Made by a program: the position numbers and the translations under genes. Positions 7,113-15,921 of a DNA stretch of 64,000 nucleotides are shown here, piece after piece (position 1 is the first letter of the stretch; each line of letters begins with the position of its first letter). Location: NCBI RefSeq assembly GCF_001457035.1, contig NZ_KQ758620.1, positions 124,001-188,000 of the forward strand, given 5' to 3'. A model generated the notes under the pieces. The model searched no databases and was not told the origin of the DNA. It saw only the letters and a program-made list of their open reading frames with translations. Origin of the DNA: Fictibacillus enclensis (lineage in GTDB: Bacteria; Bacillota; Bacilli; Bacillales; Fictibacillaceae).

Positions 7113-8060
7113 CTATTTTCGCGCTTCTCTTAAAGGCGGACGGTGATTCATAAAGTTGTCAAAGGCAAACCCTCGCACCTGCTCCTCACTGTAATGCTTC
7201 AACAATTCGTTAATCAGATTTTGACTTTTAGCAGCGTTCTCCAAATCGGTAATAAACGTGGATATTCCGTCAAAGTCCGAACCAAGCCCAATTTGTTTAA
7301 CGCCTCCGAGTGAACAGAAACGGTCAATATGCCTGATCAAATCCGGTATAGTGGCTGTATACTGATCTGTGTTAATGAACGGCGGATTATACACCATGTG
7401 GATCGTACCGCCCCTTTCAAACATCGATGTTGCCTGATCATCCGTCAAATTACGGGGATGATTACAAATCTCTTTGGAATTGGAATGGCTCGCAAAAGGA
7501 TAGTCTGCGGTCTCCATAACATCCCAAAAAGCCATCTCACTTAAGTGGGAAACATCGGTTAACATTTGATGCTGATTGAGGAACCTGACGACCTCCTTCC
7601 CAAACAGTGTTAAGCCGCCTCCTCGCGGCTCACCAGCCCCGTCAGCCGCCAGGTTCGCTGTATTCCAGGTTAATCCCACAGACATTACGCCCAACTGATG
7701 AAGAATATGCAGTTTGGACAGGTCATTACCAATGGCATCCACTCCTTCAAGCGTAAGCATTGCCCCGATTTCCCCATCCTTGAGAAGATCAAAGTCTTCC
7801 CAGCTGCGAATATGTTTCATCTCCGGATTTTTCCTTAATACCTCACTGTAAAACAAATCGACCTGCCCCAGTGCCGCCTGATATTTTTGATCAGAAGGAA
7901 TTTCGGGCTCAATAAAAATGGCAAAGCATTGGATTTTTACCTTTCCCTGCTTCAGCCTCTCCTTGTTTGTTTCCAGTTGAGGTGCTGAGGCGAAGCTTAA
8001 CGTGCCTTTTGATTCATATAACTTTAACAATGCGTCACAATGAAAATCGATAATATTCAT
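7113..8060 (-). CDS. Membrane dipeptidase family protein (peptidase M19)
   Basis: 315 residues, normal for bacterial renal-dipeptidase-like enzymes, which are binuclear zinc proteins cleaving L-X-D/L-X dipeptides. Metal ligands are visible: the HCD motif (FHCDAL, residues 7-9), the bridging glutamate in TLEGVDA, and histidines in LTDVSHLSE and ASHSNSK; the aspartate in GSDFDG is the final acidic residue. No signal peptide is present despite the family name, as is usual in Bacillus. The ATG at 8060 has a clean AAAGGAG site. It probably acts in peptide or cell-wall peptide recycling together with the nearby iadA; that link is inference from position. Confidence 0.88.
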   Translation of the reverse strand: MNIIDFHCDALLKLYESKGTLSFASAPQLETNKERLKQGKVKIQCFAIFIEPEIPSDQKYQAALGQVDLFYSEVLRKNPEMKHIRSWEDFDLLKDGEIGAMLTLEGVDAIGNDLSKLHILHQLGVMSVGLTWNTANLAADGAGEPRGGGLTLFGKEVVRFLNQHQMLTDVSHLSEMAFWDVMETADYPFASHSNSKEICNHPRNLTDDQATSMFERGGTIHMVYNPPFINTDQYTATIPDLIRHIDRFCSLGGVKQIGLGSDFDGISTFITDLENAAKSQNLINELLKHYSEEQVRGFAFDNFMNHRPPLREARK

Positions 8061-8257
8061 AACCAGACTCCTTTTACTATGTATTAATGTATCTTTCTTT
8101 AAACTCTCTTTACTCCCTTCCTTCAGTATTAAAAGACCTTAAAAATAAAATAAGGACAACTTTTCAAAACAAAGGAAATTTGATTCGATGTGTCGAAATT
8201 GTTTGATAACTTTCTAGTTCTTTCGTTCTATTAAACTATAATGAGAGGATCGTGCGT

Positions 8258-8695
8258 ATGAAATCTTCCAAGGCGCAGGCTGTCCGCTGGCTGTCCCGCC
8301 TCATGCAGCGGGAGCAAATAGACACGTTGGAGAAGCCGGCGGAAGGGAATGTTTTTTTGTTTACTATTGAAGGTTTTTGTGAACAGAACCCGACCTTTTT
8401 TATTTGCCGCAAAGAGGAAGGCCTTAGAATCGGTTATCATTCCGTGTCTGAAAACCCCTCCGGTTCACCACCGGTTCCTGTCGAACGCCACCTGATTGAG
8501 TGGCATGTCCTGGAGTCGTCAACTGCAACAGAACGCCAGGAAAGAATTTTAAACACACTGGTGGCAACCATCCGTGCGCGAAAAAAGCAGTATCGGACAT
8601 GCCAATACTGCAACGTTAAGTATCCCCCTGAACGGGGTTCCGGCCAGAAGACCTGTTACAATTGTGCAGCCCCGCGCTCTCCTGCTGCGTTCTGA
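8258..8695 (+). CDS. Hypothetical protein with C-terminal zinc ribbon
   Basis: 145 residues from ATG 8258. I do not recognise the family. The last 35 residues contain two CxxC knuckles (CQYC and CYNC, 17 residues apart), a typical zinc ribbon; the N-terminal 100 residues are mixed alpha/beta with no signal peptide or membrane helix. I prefer the ATG because GAGAGGAT lies 7 bases before it; a GTG six bases upstream is also open. A TATAAT box at 8237-8242 is a likely -10 element. The 3' end overlaps the convergent FUSC gene by 40 bases, so the zinc-ribbon codons and the FUSC C-terminus share DNA. Confidence 0.65.
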   Translation: MKSSKAQAVRWLSRLMQREQIDTLEKPAEGNVFLFTIEGFCEQNPTFFICRKEEGLRIGYHSVSENPSGSPPVPVERHLIEWHVLESSTATERQERILNTLVATIRARKKQYRTCQYCNVKYPPERGSGQKTCYNCAAPRSPAAF

Positions 8696-10854
8696 TCACT
8701 TTTTTCAGATTCGGCCCCAAGCTGTTTGGCCAAATAAACGATCGACTCATTAATTCTCCAAACATAGTGGATGTTATGAAGTAGACGAAGATGATTGATC
8801 ATATCCTGTTCGCTGGATTTGGACTCTTCGGGAATTCGTTCGAGCTGCTCACGCTCTTTTTCCAAATCGACAATACGGACCTGGCTTTCCCCTTTGACAG
8901 CTGAGCTAAGCGCTTCGATATTGCCAGACAGCGAGCGTTGAACATGATCCAGCAGCTCTTCAAACTGGCTGTTCGTATTCAGCAGGCTCTTTCTTGTTGA
9001 AGAAGCCACAAGCTGCTTGGCATAGAAGTTTGCTGCAGTTAATACAGTTAACTGCTGTTGAAGACCGGTACGTCCGAACCATCCCCTGTACAACGGACTT
9101 GCATCTGTAATCAGTGTTTGAAGCTTCTGATCAAGCTCCAGGGCGTGATCTGCCAGGTTATAGTCAGTTTGCTCTTTGTTAAAACGATCGATATAGCGGT
9201 TCACGTACTCTTTTAAGGCATCCAGGTAATCAGTGGTTGAGGTAGTAACTTTATCTCTCGTTTTCTGTGGAAAAATAAGAGCTGATACAATAAAACCCAG
9301 TCCCACTCCTGCAATGGTATCGATCACACGTGCAGCCATCACCTGTTCGGTAATGCCTCCAAGTAGGATATCGTACATCAAAGCCAAAAGCATTGTAATC
9401 CAGAACATCATCAATGTGTACGAAATCGGAAGCAAATAAAAGGCCATGAAAACACATAAGAAAAGTACGACAACTTCTTGTATGCCTGTTAATAAAAGGG
9501 CAATCAGAAAGCCTGCAATCGCCCCCAAAAAGGTACCCACACTCCGCTGCAGGGCCTTAACAAGCGTACCTCCCACCGTTTCAGTCCCAAGAAGGACAAC
9601 AAAGCACGAAAGCAGTATCCAATATTGATGTGCAGGTGAATAAAGGTGCCCTGCCAAAATGGCTAACCCTCCAGCGATGATGGCCTGGATCGCTTTTTTT
9701 GTTGTGGGCCGAAGTCCTGTCTCCTCTTCATTCTTCTTTTCCTCTTCATCATCATTCTCTTTGCCCGTATCCGGATTGTTTTGTTTATTCTCCTGCTGCA
9801 GGGACTGCTGAAGCTCGAATGCACCATCAATGATATGGTTGGCAATCGACTCCAGCCTCCGGATCAGATAAAGCCATTCCCGGTTCGTTTCATCCGGTTT
9901 CAGTGTTCTGAGCAGACTGCGCAATGACTGCACACTCGCCGCTGCATTTTCCAGGTGGTGCATCTGATTGGTGTTGAGAACTTCTGCCTCACGGATGGAT
10001 TGAATGACCTGCAAGAGCGCGGCACGAATAGCTGTGTTTTGCAGGGCATGGTGTTCTTTTAACCGGCGGATGGTCGGAGACAGAGTTTCCATCAGCATGG
10101 CGGTATCAAAGATATACAAACGCATTTGAGTTGTACTCAGTCCCGGCCAGATGCATCCAGGATCGGTAGAACCCAGCTCATTCGACACCACCCGTGCGTA
10201 ATCTCCAAGCTTTTGTACATTGCGGTCCAAATTGGCGAGCCTCTTCTTTTCAAGATTGATATCCCTAACAATATCACTGACAAGATACAGTGTTAAATTG
10301 GCCTGAATATGAAAAGAGTCCATCGACCGTTTCAGCACTTCATCCGGATTGTCCTTAATCAGGATGAAATTATATAAATAGGCAAAGGTGATTCCGGTCA
10401 GGATCGATAGCAGAAGCCATGGAACCTGGGGAAAGCCGACCTTTAACAGGGTAACAAAGTAAAAGGACATGAAAGCGATCATGCAAATGGAAAAGTACCG
10501 GCTGCCAAACCGCTGCAGATACAGTGCAAGGAAGACAACTAGCAGAAGAAAAAAGTCAGCTGCAAAGCCCCATTTTGCCAGTAAGGAGCCAAAACCTACA
10601 GAGAACGCACTGGAAATTCCAATGAGCAGTGTCGTTGCCTTCTTCTCTTTTTCGGTATCATCATTCACCACCAGAATCCCCATCATTCCGATTAATCCCG
10701 CAAAAATCGCAGCGGTAACCTGGCCGCCAGCGTTTAAAACGATCAACAGCATAACCCCTACTGAGCTGATTACACTCAGTGTTACTTTACTCGCTGTACG
10801 GAGCCGTTTTCTGCCCGGGTCCGATGCCGCCAGCCGGTATAACCAATATTTCAT
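8656..10854 (-). CDS. FUSC family inner membrane protein
   Basis: 732 residues with two clusters of about six membrane helices (near residues 20-165 and 385-530), each followed by a long soluble helical region, the duplicated architecture of FUSC/YccS/aromatic-acid exporter proteins (fusaric acid resistance-like). A highly acidic, low-complexity linker of E, K, N and D sits just before the second membrane cluster. Members are thought to export aromatic acids or amphiphiles, but the substrate here is unknown. ATG 10854 follows AGAGGAGG. It appears monocistronic, and its last 40 bases overlap the convergent zinc-ribbon gene. Confidence 0.8.
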   Translation of the reverse strand: MKYWLYRLAASDPGRKRLRTASKVTLSVISSVGVMLLIVLNAGGQVTAAIFAGLIGMMGILVVNDDTEKEKKATTLLIGISSAFSVGFGSLLAKWGFAADFFLLLVVFLALYLQRFGSRYFSICMIAFMSFYFVTLLKVGFPQVPWLLLSILTGITFAYLYNFILIKDNPDEVLKRSMDSFHIQANLTLYLVSDIVRDINLEKKRLANLDRNVQKLGDYARVVSNELGSTDPGCIWPGLSTTQMRLYIFDTAMLMETLSPTIRRLKEHHALQNTAIRAALLQVIQSIREAEVLNTNQMHHLENAAASVQSLRSLLRTLKPDETNREWLYLIRRLESIANHIIDGAFELQQSLQQENKQNNPDTGKENDDEEEKKNEEETGLRPTTKKAIQAIIAGGLAILAGHLYSPAHQYWILLSCFVVLLGTETVGGTLVKALQRSVGTFLGAIAGFLIALLLTGIQEVVVLFLCVFMAFYLLPISYTLMMFWITMLLALMYDILLGGITEQVMAARVIDTIAGVGLGFIVSALIFPQKTRDKVTTSTTDYLDALKEYVNRYIDRFNKEQTDYNLADHALELDQKLQTLITDASPLYRGWFGRTGLQQQLTVLTAANFYAKQLVASSTRKSLLNTNSQFEELLDHVQRSLSGNIEALSSAVKGESQVRIVDLEKEREQLERIPEESKSSEQDMINHLRLLHNIHYVWRINESIVYLAKQLGAESEKSDQNAAGERGAAQL

Positions 10855-10967
10855 TTCGTCCTCCTCTCTGCCAAAAAAGCTTTTTTGTGAATTATAACGT
10901 TACAACTGCGTGCCGCACAAGAAAAGGGGGTAATGTTTGCCCGCTCCGGTTGCTGGTAAGCACGATG

Positions 10968-10992
10968 AGACCGGTTCACAAGGAACCGGTCT
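10968..10992 (-). terminator. Hairpin after livF
   Basis: Perfect inverted repeat AGACCGGTTC/GAACCGGTCT, 14 bases past the livF stop. It lacks a T-run on the minus strand, so termination is possible but not certain; it may instead protect the 3' end of the liv message. Confidence 0.5.
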
Positions 10993-11006
10993 GTTCAATA
11001 AGTGGC

Positions 11007-11714
11007 CTAATGACCGCCCAGATATGCCATTTTCACTTGCTCGCTTGAGGTCAGTTCTGCCGCATCACCAGAAAGGACAATCCTTCCTGTTTCCACGACG
11101 TATGCCCGGTTGGCGATGGAAAGCGCCAAATTCGCATTTTGCTCCACTAAGAGAATTGTGGTTCCCGCTTTGTTGATTTCTTCAATGATGCGGAAGATGG
11201 TTTTGACCAGGAGCGGTGCAAGCCCCATCGATGGCTCATCCAGCAGCAGCAATCGCGGCTTCGCCATTAAGGCACGGCCCATAGCGAGCATTTGCTGTTC
11301 TCCCCCTGACAACGTTCCTGCCTGTTGTTTCAGCCGCTCGAGAAGACGCGGAAACAGCTCGTATACCCGTTCAAGATCCTGCTTGATTCCTTCTTTATCC
11401 TTGCGAAGGAAAGCTCCGAGCTGCAGGTTCTCTTCCACTGTCATGTTGGCAAATACTCTTCTTCCCTCGGGTACGTGGGAAATCCCCTGCTTTACGATGG
11501 TTTGTGCGGCCTTACCGTTGATGGTTTTGCCTTCGTATATGACATTGCCCTGCTTGGGCTTTAACAGGCCGGAAACGGTTTTTAGCAACGTGCTCTTTCC
11601 CGCTCCGTTTGCCCCGATCAAGGTCACGATCTCCCCTTCTAGAATTTCGAGGGAAATCCCGTCGAGCGCCTGAATGTTACCGTAGTATACATTAATGTTT
11701 TCCACTTTCAGCAT
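11007..11714 (-). CDS. livF: Branched-chain amino acid ABC transporter ATP-binding protein LivF
   Basis: 235 residues, the usual LivF length. It is one of two ATPases powering uptake of leucine, isoleucine and valine. Walker A GANGAGKS lies near residues 34-41, the signature LSGGEQQM in the middle, and the Walker B strand LLLLDEPSMGLAP identifies the LivF rather than LivG subfamily. It is the last gene of the livJHMGF operon. Its ATG overlaps the last base of the livG stop codon, so translation is coupled. Cytoplasmic, associated with LivH and LivM. Confidence 0.92.
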   Translation of the reverse strand: MLKVENINVYYGNIQALDGISLEILEGEIVTLIGANGAGKSTLLKTVSGLLKPKQGNVIYEGKTINGKAAQTIVKQGISHVPEGRRVFANMTVEENLQLGAFLRKDKEGIKQDLERVYELFPRLLERLKQQAGTLSGGEQQMLAMGRALMAKPRLLLLDEPSMGLAPLLVKTIFRIIEEINKAGTTILLVEQNANLALSIANRAYVVETGRIVLSGDAAELTSSEQVKMAYLGGH

Positions 11715-12493
11715 TACGAAACCTCCTCGCCCAAATATGCCTCGATGACTTTCGGATTGTTCTTGATTTCAGCCGGCGTGCCTTCTGCAATCAGCTGTCC
11801 GTGATCAAGAACGAAGATGCGTTCACACACCCCCATGACAAGCGGCATGTCATGTTCAATCAAAAGAACGGTAAGATCAAACCGCTCCCGGATAAAGGCA
11901 ATCAGGTTCATGAGCTCTCTGGTTTCATGCGGATTCATTCCGGCGGCAGGTTCATCAAGCAGCAGGAGCTTTGGATTCGCGGCTAGCGCCCGCGCGATTT
12001 CAAGCCGCCTTTGCTGTCCATACGGCAGGTTTTTGGCTTTCTCGTTCTTGAACCGGTCGAGGCTGAAAATCTTTAAAAACTCCGTTGCCCTCTCTTCCAT
12101 TTCATGCTCACCCGCAAAATGGGGCGGCAGACGAAGGATGGAACTGAACAGTGTATGCTTTGCCTGAGAATGATAAGCCACTTTAACATTATCGATCACG
12201 GAAAGCTCACCGAATAAACGGATGTTTTGAAACGTACGGCTGATGCCGTTCCTCGTAATCTTATACGGAGGCAGGTTATTCAGCTTTTTACCGTTCAGAA
12301 CAATCTGTCCTTCCGTCGGCACATATACCCCTGTCAGCATGTTAAAGAAGGTGGTTTTCCCCGCACCGTTCGGCCCGATTAAGCCCGCCATCTCGCCGGG
12401 ATACAGTTCAATGTTCACATCGGAGACTGCCCGGAGGCCCCCGAAGCGGATTCCGACGTTCTCCACTTTAAGCAACGGTTTGTCCTTTTCCAT
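11714..12493 (-). CDS. livG: Branched-chain amino acid ABC transporter ATP-binding protein LivG
   Basis: 259 residues. Walker A GPNGAGKT near residues 39-46, then the LivG-specific segment GISRTFQNIRLF, the Walker B LLLLDEPAAGMNP and the H-loop LIEHDMPLVMGV. It pairs with LivF to energise the LivHM channel. The start ATG lies 25 bases inside the 3' end of livM, so livM, livG and livF are tightly coupled. The C-terminus ends VIEAYLGE, the common LivG ending. Confidence 0.92.
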   Translation of the reverse strand: MEKDKPLLKVENVGIRFGGLRAVSDVNIELYPGEMAGLIGPNGAGKTTFFNMLTGVYVPTEGQIVLNGKKLNNLPPYKITRNGISRTFQNIRLFGELSVIDNVKVAYHSQAKHTLFSSILRLPPHFAGEHEMEERATEFLKIFSLDRFKNEKAKNLPYGQQRRLEIARALAANPKLLLLDEPAAGMNPHETRELMNLIAFIRERFDLTVLLIEHDMPLVMGVCERIFVLDHGQLIAEGTPAEIKNNPKVIEAYLGEEVS

Positions 12494-13442
12494 CCTTCTT
12501 CCCTCCTTTTAATTTCTGGCCTCTGCTGAAAACAGAGGTGATCTCTTTCGTTCCCATCAAGCCTTGAGGACGGTACAGCATGACAACAATAAGAACAAGG
12601 CTGTAGATGATCATCCTCGTTTCAGGATAATCCTGAAGGAATGTGGAGATGACAGTTAACAGAATGGCGGAAATGACCGATCCTGACAGAGAGCCCAGCC
12701 CGCCAAGCACAACAAATATCAAAATATCAAATGACTTCAAGAAGCCGAAGTTGGACGGCTGAATAATATAGAAATTGTGCGCATACAATCCTCCGGCCAC
12801 ACCGGCGAAAAAAGCACCAATCACAAAAGCAGTTACTTTATAGTAGGTGGTGTTGATCCCCATCGCGTCAGCTGCGGTTTCATCCTCCCTGATGGAGATG
12901 CACGCCCTCCCATGAGTGGAGTTGGTGAAATTGACGATGACCAGGATGGCAACAAGCATGCAGCCGAACACCCACGGCCATGTGGTCAAATGATTAACCT
13001 GCATCCCACTTGCGCCGCCGACATAATCCAAGTTTAAAAACAAGATACGAACGATTTCCCCAAATCCAAGGGTCGCAATGGCCAGGTAATCTCCTTTCAG
13101 CCTCAAGGACGGAAACCCGATAATAAAACCTGCGAGTGCAGCCACAAGGCCGCCAATGATCAGTGCTGTAACGAAGGGCAGCTCCAGCTTCATCGTAATG
13201 ATTCCGGAGGCATACGCCCCTACGGCAAGGAAGCCGGCATGCCCGATCGAAAACTGCCCGGTAATGCCAATAATCAAATGCAGTGAAACAGCAAGAATAA
13301 TATTAATCGCAATAAAGACCAGTGTATTCACATAAAAGAGGTTCAACATTCCCCCAGTTATCAAAAACTGTACAACCGCAAAGAGTACGAGGGAGACAAC
13401 AATCGATGCCCAAAAGAATTTCGCCTGTTTAAAAATCGCCAT
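12468..13442 (-). CDS. livM: Branched-chain amino acid ABC transporter permease LivM
   Basis: 324 residues with about nine hydrophobic helices. The family motif ITGQFSIGHAGF appears near residue 60, and the EAA-like loop IREDETAADAMGIN contacts the ATPases. It forms the transmembrane channel with LivH. It begins 12 bases after the livH stop and its 3' end overlaps livG. The charged, glycine- and lysine-rich C-terminal tail is probably cytoplasmic and is a common end for LivM. Confidence 0.9.
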   Translation of the reverse strand: MAIFKQAKFFWASIVVSLVLFAVVQFLITGGMLNLFYVNTLVFIAINIILAVSLHLIIGITGQFSIGHAGFLAVGAYASGIITMKLELPFVTALIIGGLVAALAGFIIGFPSLRLKGDYLAIATLGFGEIVRILFLNLDYVGGASGMQVNHLTTWPWVFGCMLVAILVIVNFTNSTHGRACISIREDETAADAMGINTTYYKVTAFVIGAFFAGVAGGLYAHNFYIIQPSNFGFLKSFDILIFVVLGGLGSLSGSVISAILLTVISTFLQDYPETRMIIYSLVLIVVMLYRPQGLMGTKEITSVFSRGQKLKGGKKDGKGQTVA

Positions 13443-13454
13443 TCCTGTTCCCTC

Positions 13455-14333
13455 CTATACCTTTTCTCTTTTGTACTTTCCAAACAGTCCTGAAGGAAGA
13501 AAAATAAGAATTAAAATAAGAACAATAAAGGCTGCACCGTCGCGCCATAAGGAATACCCAAAAGCACTGACCAGTGACTCAATAACACCGAGCAGCAATC
13601 CCCCTACCATCGCCCCAGGAATGATTCCAATGCCGCCAAGCACCGCCGCAACGAAGGCTTTAAGACCAGGAATGACACCCATTAGAGGCTCAATCTTAAT
13701 ATAGTAAACTCCGAAAGCAACGCCTGCAGCACCGGCAAGCGCCGATCCGATAGCAAAGGTGGCGGAAATGGTGCGGTCCACGTTGATGCCCATCAGCCGT
13801 GCAGCCTCTGCATCAAAAGATACCGCACGCATCGCTTTCCCGATTTTTGTTTTATGTACGATAAATTGAAGAATAATCATCAGGGCAACGGATACACCAA
13901 GAATTAAAAGCGACTGGCTGTTAATCTTAGCTCCAAAAATATGAATCGCATGCTCTGGCAGCACATCTCCCGGATACGCTTCCGGCTGCGCACCGCGCAC
14001 ATAGATAAATCCGTATTCAATCAAGAGCGAAACCCCGATGGCTGTGATCAGCGCTGCAATCCTTGTCGCATTTCGCAGCGGTTTATAGGCGATGCGCTCG
14101 ATCAGCACGCCAAATACGGCGCATACGGCCATGGAAAGAATCAATGAAACTATGAATGGCAGATGAAGCACTGTAATCGAATAAAAGCCAACAAATGAAC
14201 CAACCATAAACACATCGCCATGCGCAAAATTGATAAGCTTGACGATTCCATAAACCATTGTATAACCCAAGGCAATCAGGGCGTAAATACTGCCAAGTGA
14301 GATTCCGTTCACCAGCTGTTGAATCAATTCCAT
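13455..14333 (-). CDS. livH: Branched-chain amino acid ABC transporter permease LivH
   Basis: 292 residues from ATG 14333. The N-terminus MELIQQLVNGISLGSIYAL is the canonical LivH start and has AAGGAG 8 bases upstream, so the 24-base longer reading is rejected. Motifs include YTMVYGIVKLINFAHG in the second helix and the EAA loop around VSFDAEAARLMGINVD. Eight or nine membrane helices are expected. It follows livJ after a 114-base gap that contains a stable hairpin, which would lower expression of the channel genes relative to the binding protein. Confidence 0.92.
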   Translation of the reverse strand: MELIQQLVNGISLGSIYALIALGYTMVYGIVKLINFAHGDVFMVGSFVGFYSITVLHLPFIVSLILSMAVCAVFGVLIERIAYKPLRNATRIAALITAIGVSLLIEYGFIYVRGAQPEAYPGDVLPEHAIHIFGAKINSQSLLILGVSVALMIILQFIVHKTKIGKAMRAVSFDAEAARLMGINVDRTISATFAIGSALAGAAGVAFGVYYIKIEPLMGVIPGLKAFVAAVLGGIGIIPGAMVGGLLLGVIESLVSAFGYSLWRDGAAFIVLILILIFLPSGLFGKYKREKV

Positions 14334-14411
14334 CTCAGTCTCTCCTTGAGAAATCATATTTTTTCACACTGCACACTTGCATCACTTTATTGTATAAAAG
14401 CTTAAAACGGA

Positions 14412-14437
14412 GAATAGGGGGACGGAGCCCCCTATTC
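14412..14437 (-). terminator. Intercistronic hairpin between livJ and livH
   Basis: Perfect inverted repeat GAATAGGGGG/CCCCCTATTC with a 6-base loop and only a short T-stretch. Such hairpins after binding-protein genes typically cause partial termination or stabilise the upstream message, giving more LivJ than LivHMGF. Confidence 0.65.
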
Positions 14438-14447
14438 CAACTTGCTC

Positions 14448-15620
14448 TTATGGATTAATCTTTGTATTAAACTCCTGCTTGCCGTCTTTGTATTCAAGAA
14501 TGGACGCCGATTTGATCGGATCGTGGTTTTTATCCAGCGTCAGTTTTCCGGAAACAAGAGAAAGATCTTTTGTTTTGGCAAGTGCTTTTGCGATTTTTTC
14601 AGGGCTTGCATCACCTGAACGCTTAATGGCGTCTGCAAGGTAGTATGCCGTATCATAGCCCAGCGCACTAAAGGCATCCGGTGATTTTCCTTTGTATTTT
14701 TTCTTAAAGGCACTGACGAAATCCTGGATCTTCTTATCCGGATCTCCTGAAGAATAGTGGTTGGTGATATACGTATTGTTCAGCGCTTTTGGACCGGCAA
14801 TTTCTACAAGTTTCGGAGAATCCCAGCCATCTCCGCCCATGAACGGCGCCTCAATGCCGATTTCACGCGCTTGCTTGATGATCAAGCCTACTTCTTCATA
14901 ATAGCCAGGCAGGAAGATGAAATCTGGCTTGGCTGCTTTCAGGCGGGTAAGCGTCGCACGGAAATCAGTATCTTTTGCCACATAGGCTTCCTCGGCCACA
15001 ATGGATCCGCCATTTTTCTTATAGGCAGATTTGAACGCGGACGCAAGCCCCTTGGAATAGTCGCTCGCACTGTCGATAAAGACAGCCGCTTTTTTCGTTT
15101 TCAGCTTGTCTGTCGCAAAGTTTGCCGCCACTGTTCCCTGGAACGGATCAATAAAGCATGTCCGGAAGACATAATCATTAACCTTGCCGCCTTTATTTGT
15201 AATTTCCGGGTTCGTTCCTGTTGGTGTGATTAAAGGTACTTTGTTGCTCTGGGCAATTTGCACCTGTGCAAGTGTATTGGTGCTCGTCGCAGCCCCGATA
15301 ACAGCCGCCACCTTATCCTGGCTGACGAGTTTAAGCGATCCGCTTGTCGCTTCTGCCGCCTCTGATTTATTATCTACTTTGACCAGTTTAATTTTCTTTC
15401 CGTCAATTCCCTTTTTGTTCAGCTCGTCCAATCCAAGCTGAAGCCCTTCGGCAATCGACTGTCCATAGGACGCTACGCCACCTGATAGTTCAAGGTTGGC
15501 TCCTACTTTGATGGTCTCCTTGCCCCCAGAACCTCCTGTCGATGCCGCACCGCAGCCCGCCATCACTCCTGCGGATAATGATAGAGAAAGTAAGATCCCT
15601 GCCAATTTCCTCTTCTTCAT
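14448..15620 (-). CDS. livJ: Branched-chain amino acid ABC transporter substrate-binding lipoprotein LivJ
   Basis: 390 residues. A lipoprotein signal with a KKRK start, hydrophobic core and lipobox GVMAGC (Cys22) anchors the mature protein outside the membrane. The rest is a periplasmic-binding-protein type I fold of the Leu/Ile/Val family, with IKVGANLELSGGVASYGQS as the first strand and binding loop and AVIGAATSTNT near residue 105. It is the first gene of the liv operon. A CodY-like box lies 65 bases upstream of the start, which fits repression when branched-chain amino acids are plentiful. Confidence 0.92.
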   Translation of the reverse strand: MKKRKLAGILLSLSLSAGVMAGCGAASTGGSGGKETIKVGANLELSGGVASYGQSIAEGLQLGLDELNKKGIDGKKIKLVKVDNKSEAAEATSGSLKLVSQDKVAAVIGAATSTNTLAQVQIAQSNKVPLITPTGTNPEITNKGGKVNDYVFRTCFIDPFQGTVAANFATDKLKTKKAAVFIDSASDYSKGLASAFKSAYKKNGGSIVAEEAYVAKDTDFRATLTRLKAAKPDFIFLPGYYEEVGLIIKQAREIGIEAPFMGGDGWDSPKLVEIAGPKALNNTYITNHYSSGDPDKKIQDFVSAFKKKYKGKSPDAFSALGYDTAYYLADAIKRSGDASPEKIAKALAKTKDLSLVSGKLTLDKNHDPIKSASILEYKDGKQEFNTKINP

Positions 15621-15921
15621 GTTTCCATCCCCCTCTTTTTATAAAGAACATCCCCTACAATATTTAAACATTGTAAAGAAAAACAATATTCTGAAAATAT
15701 TTTACCTCATTCAATATGTACAGTCTAGCGTATTTCTTCCACTTCATTTTTCCTGCCTTCACTTAAATTTTTTTATAAAAATAAAAAAAAAACATAGAAT
15801 GGATGAGGAGTTAAGCTGTTTTTTTGTTTATAATAGCTAAGGTAACCAACGGGAATTTTGTTTCCTTGCTGTGAGTGATATAATGTACGGATAGAAATGT
15901 TAATAGAAAGGCTGATACGGG
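15621..15921. other. Intergenic region between divergent livJ and glnS
   Basis: 301 bases between divergent genes. It holds the CodY-like box (15685-15699) for livJ and a TATAAT box at 15879-15884 that is the likely -10 element of glnS, with a weak TTTTGT -35. No T-box motif was found before glnS and no extra coding sequence is seen. Confidence 0.55.
15685..15699. promoter_or_regulatory. CodY-binding-site-like box upstream of livJ
   Basis: The sequence AATATTCTGAAAATA matches 13 of 15 positions of the CodY consensus AATTTTCWGAAAATT. It is placed upstream of livJ, and CodY is known to repress branched-chain amino acid uptake genes in Bacillus. A second AT-rich inverted repeat (ACAATATTTAAACATTGT) lies between it and the gene. 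Confidence 0.65.
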
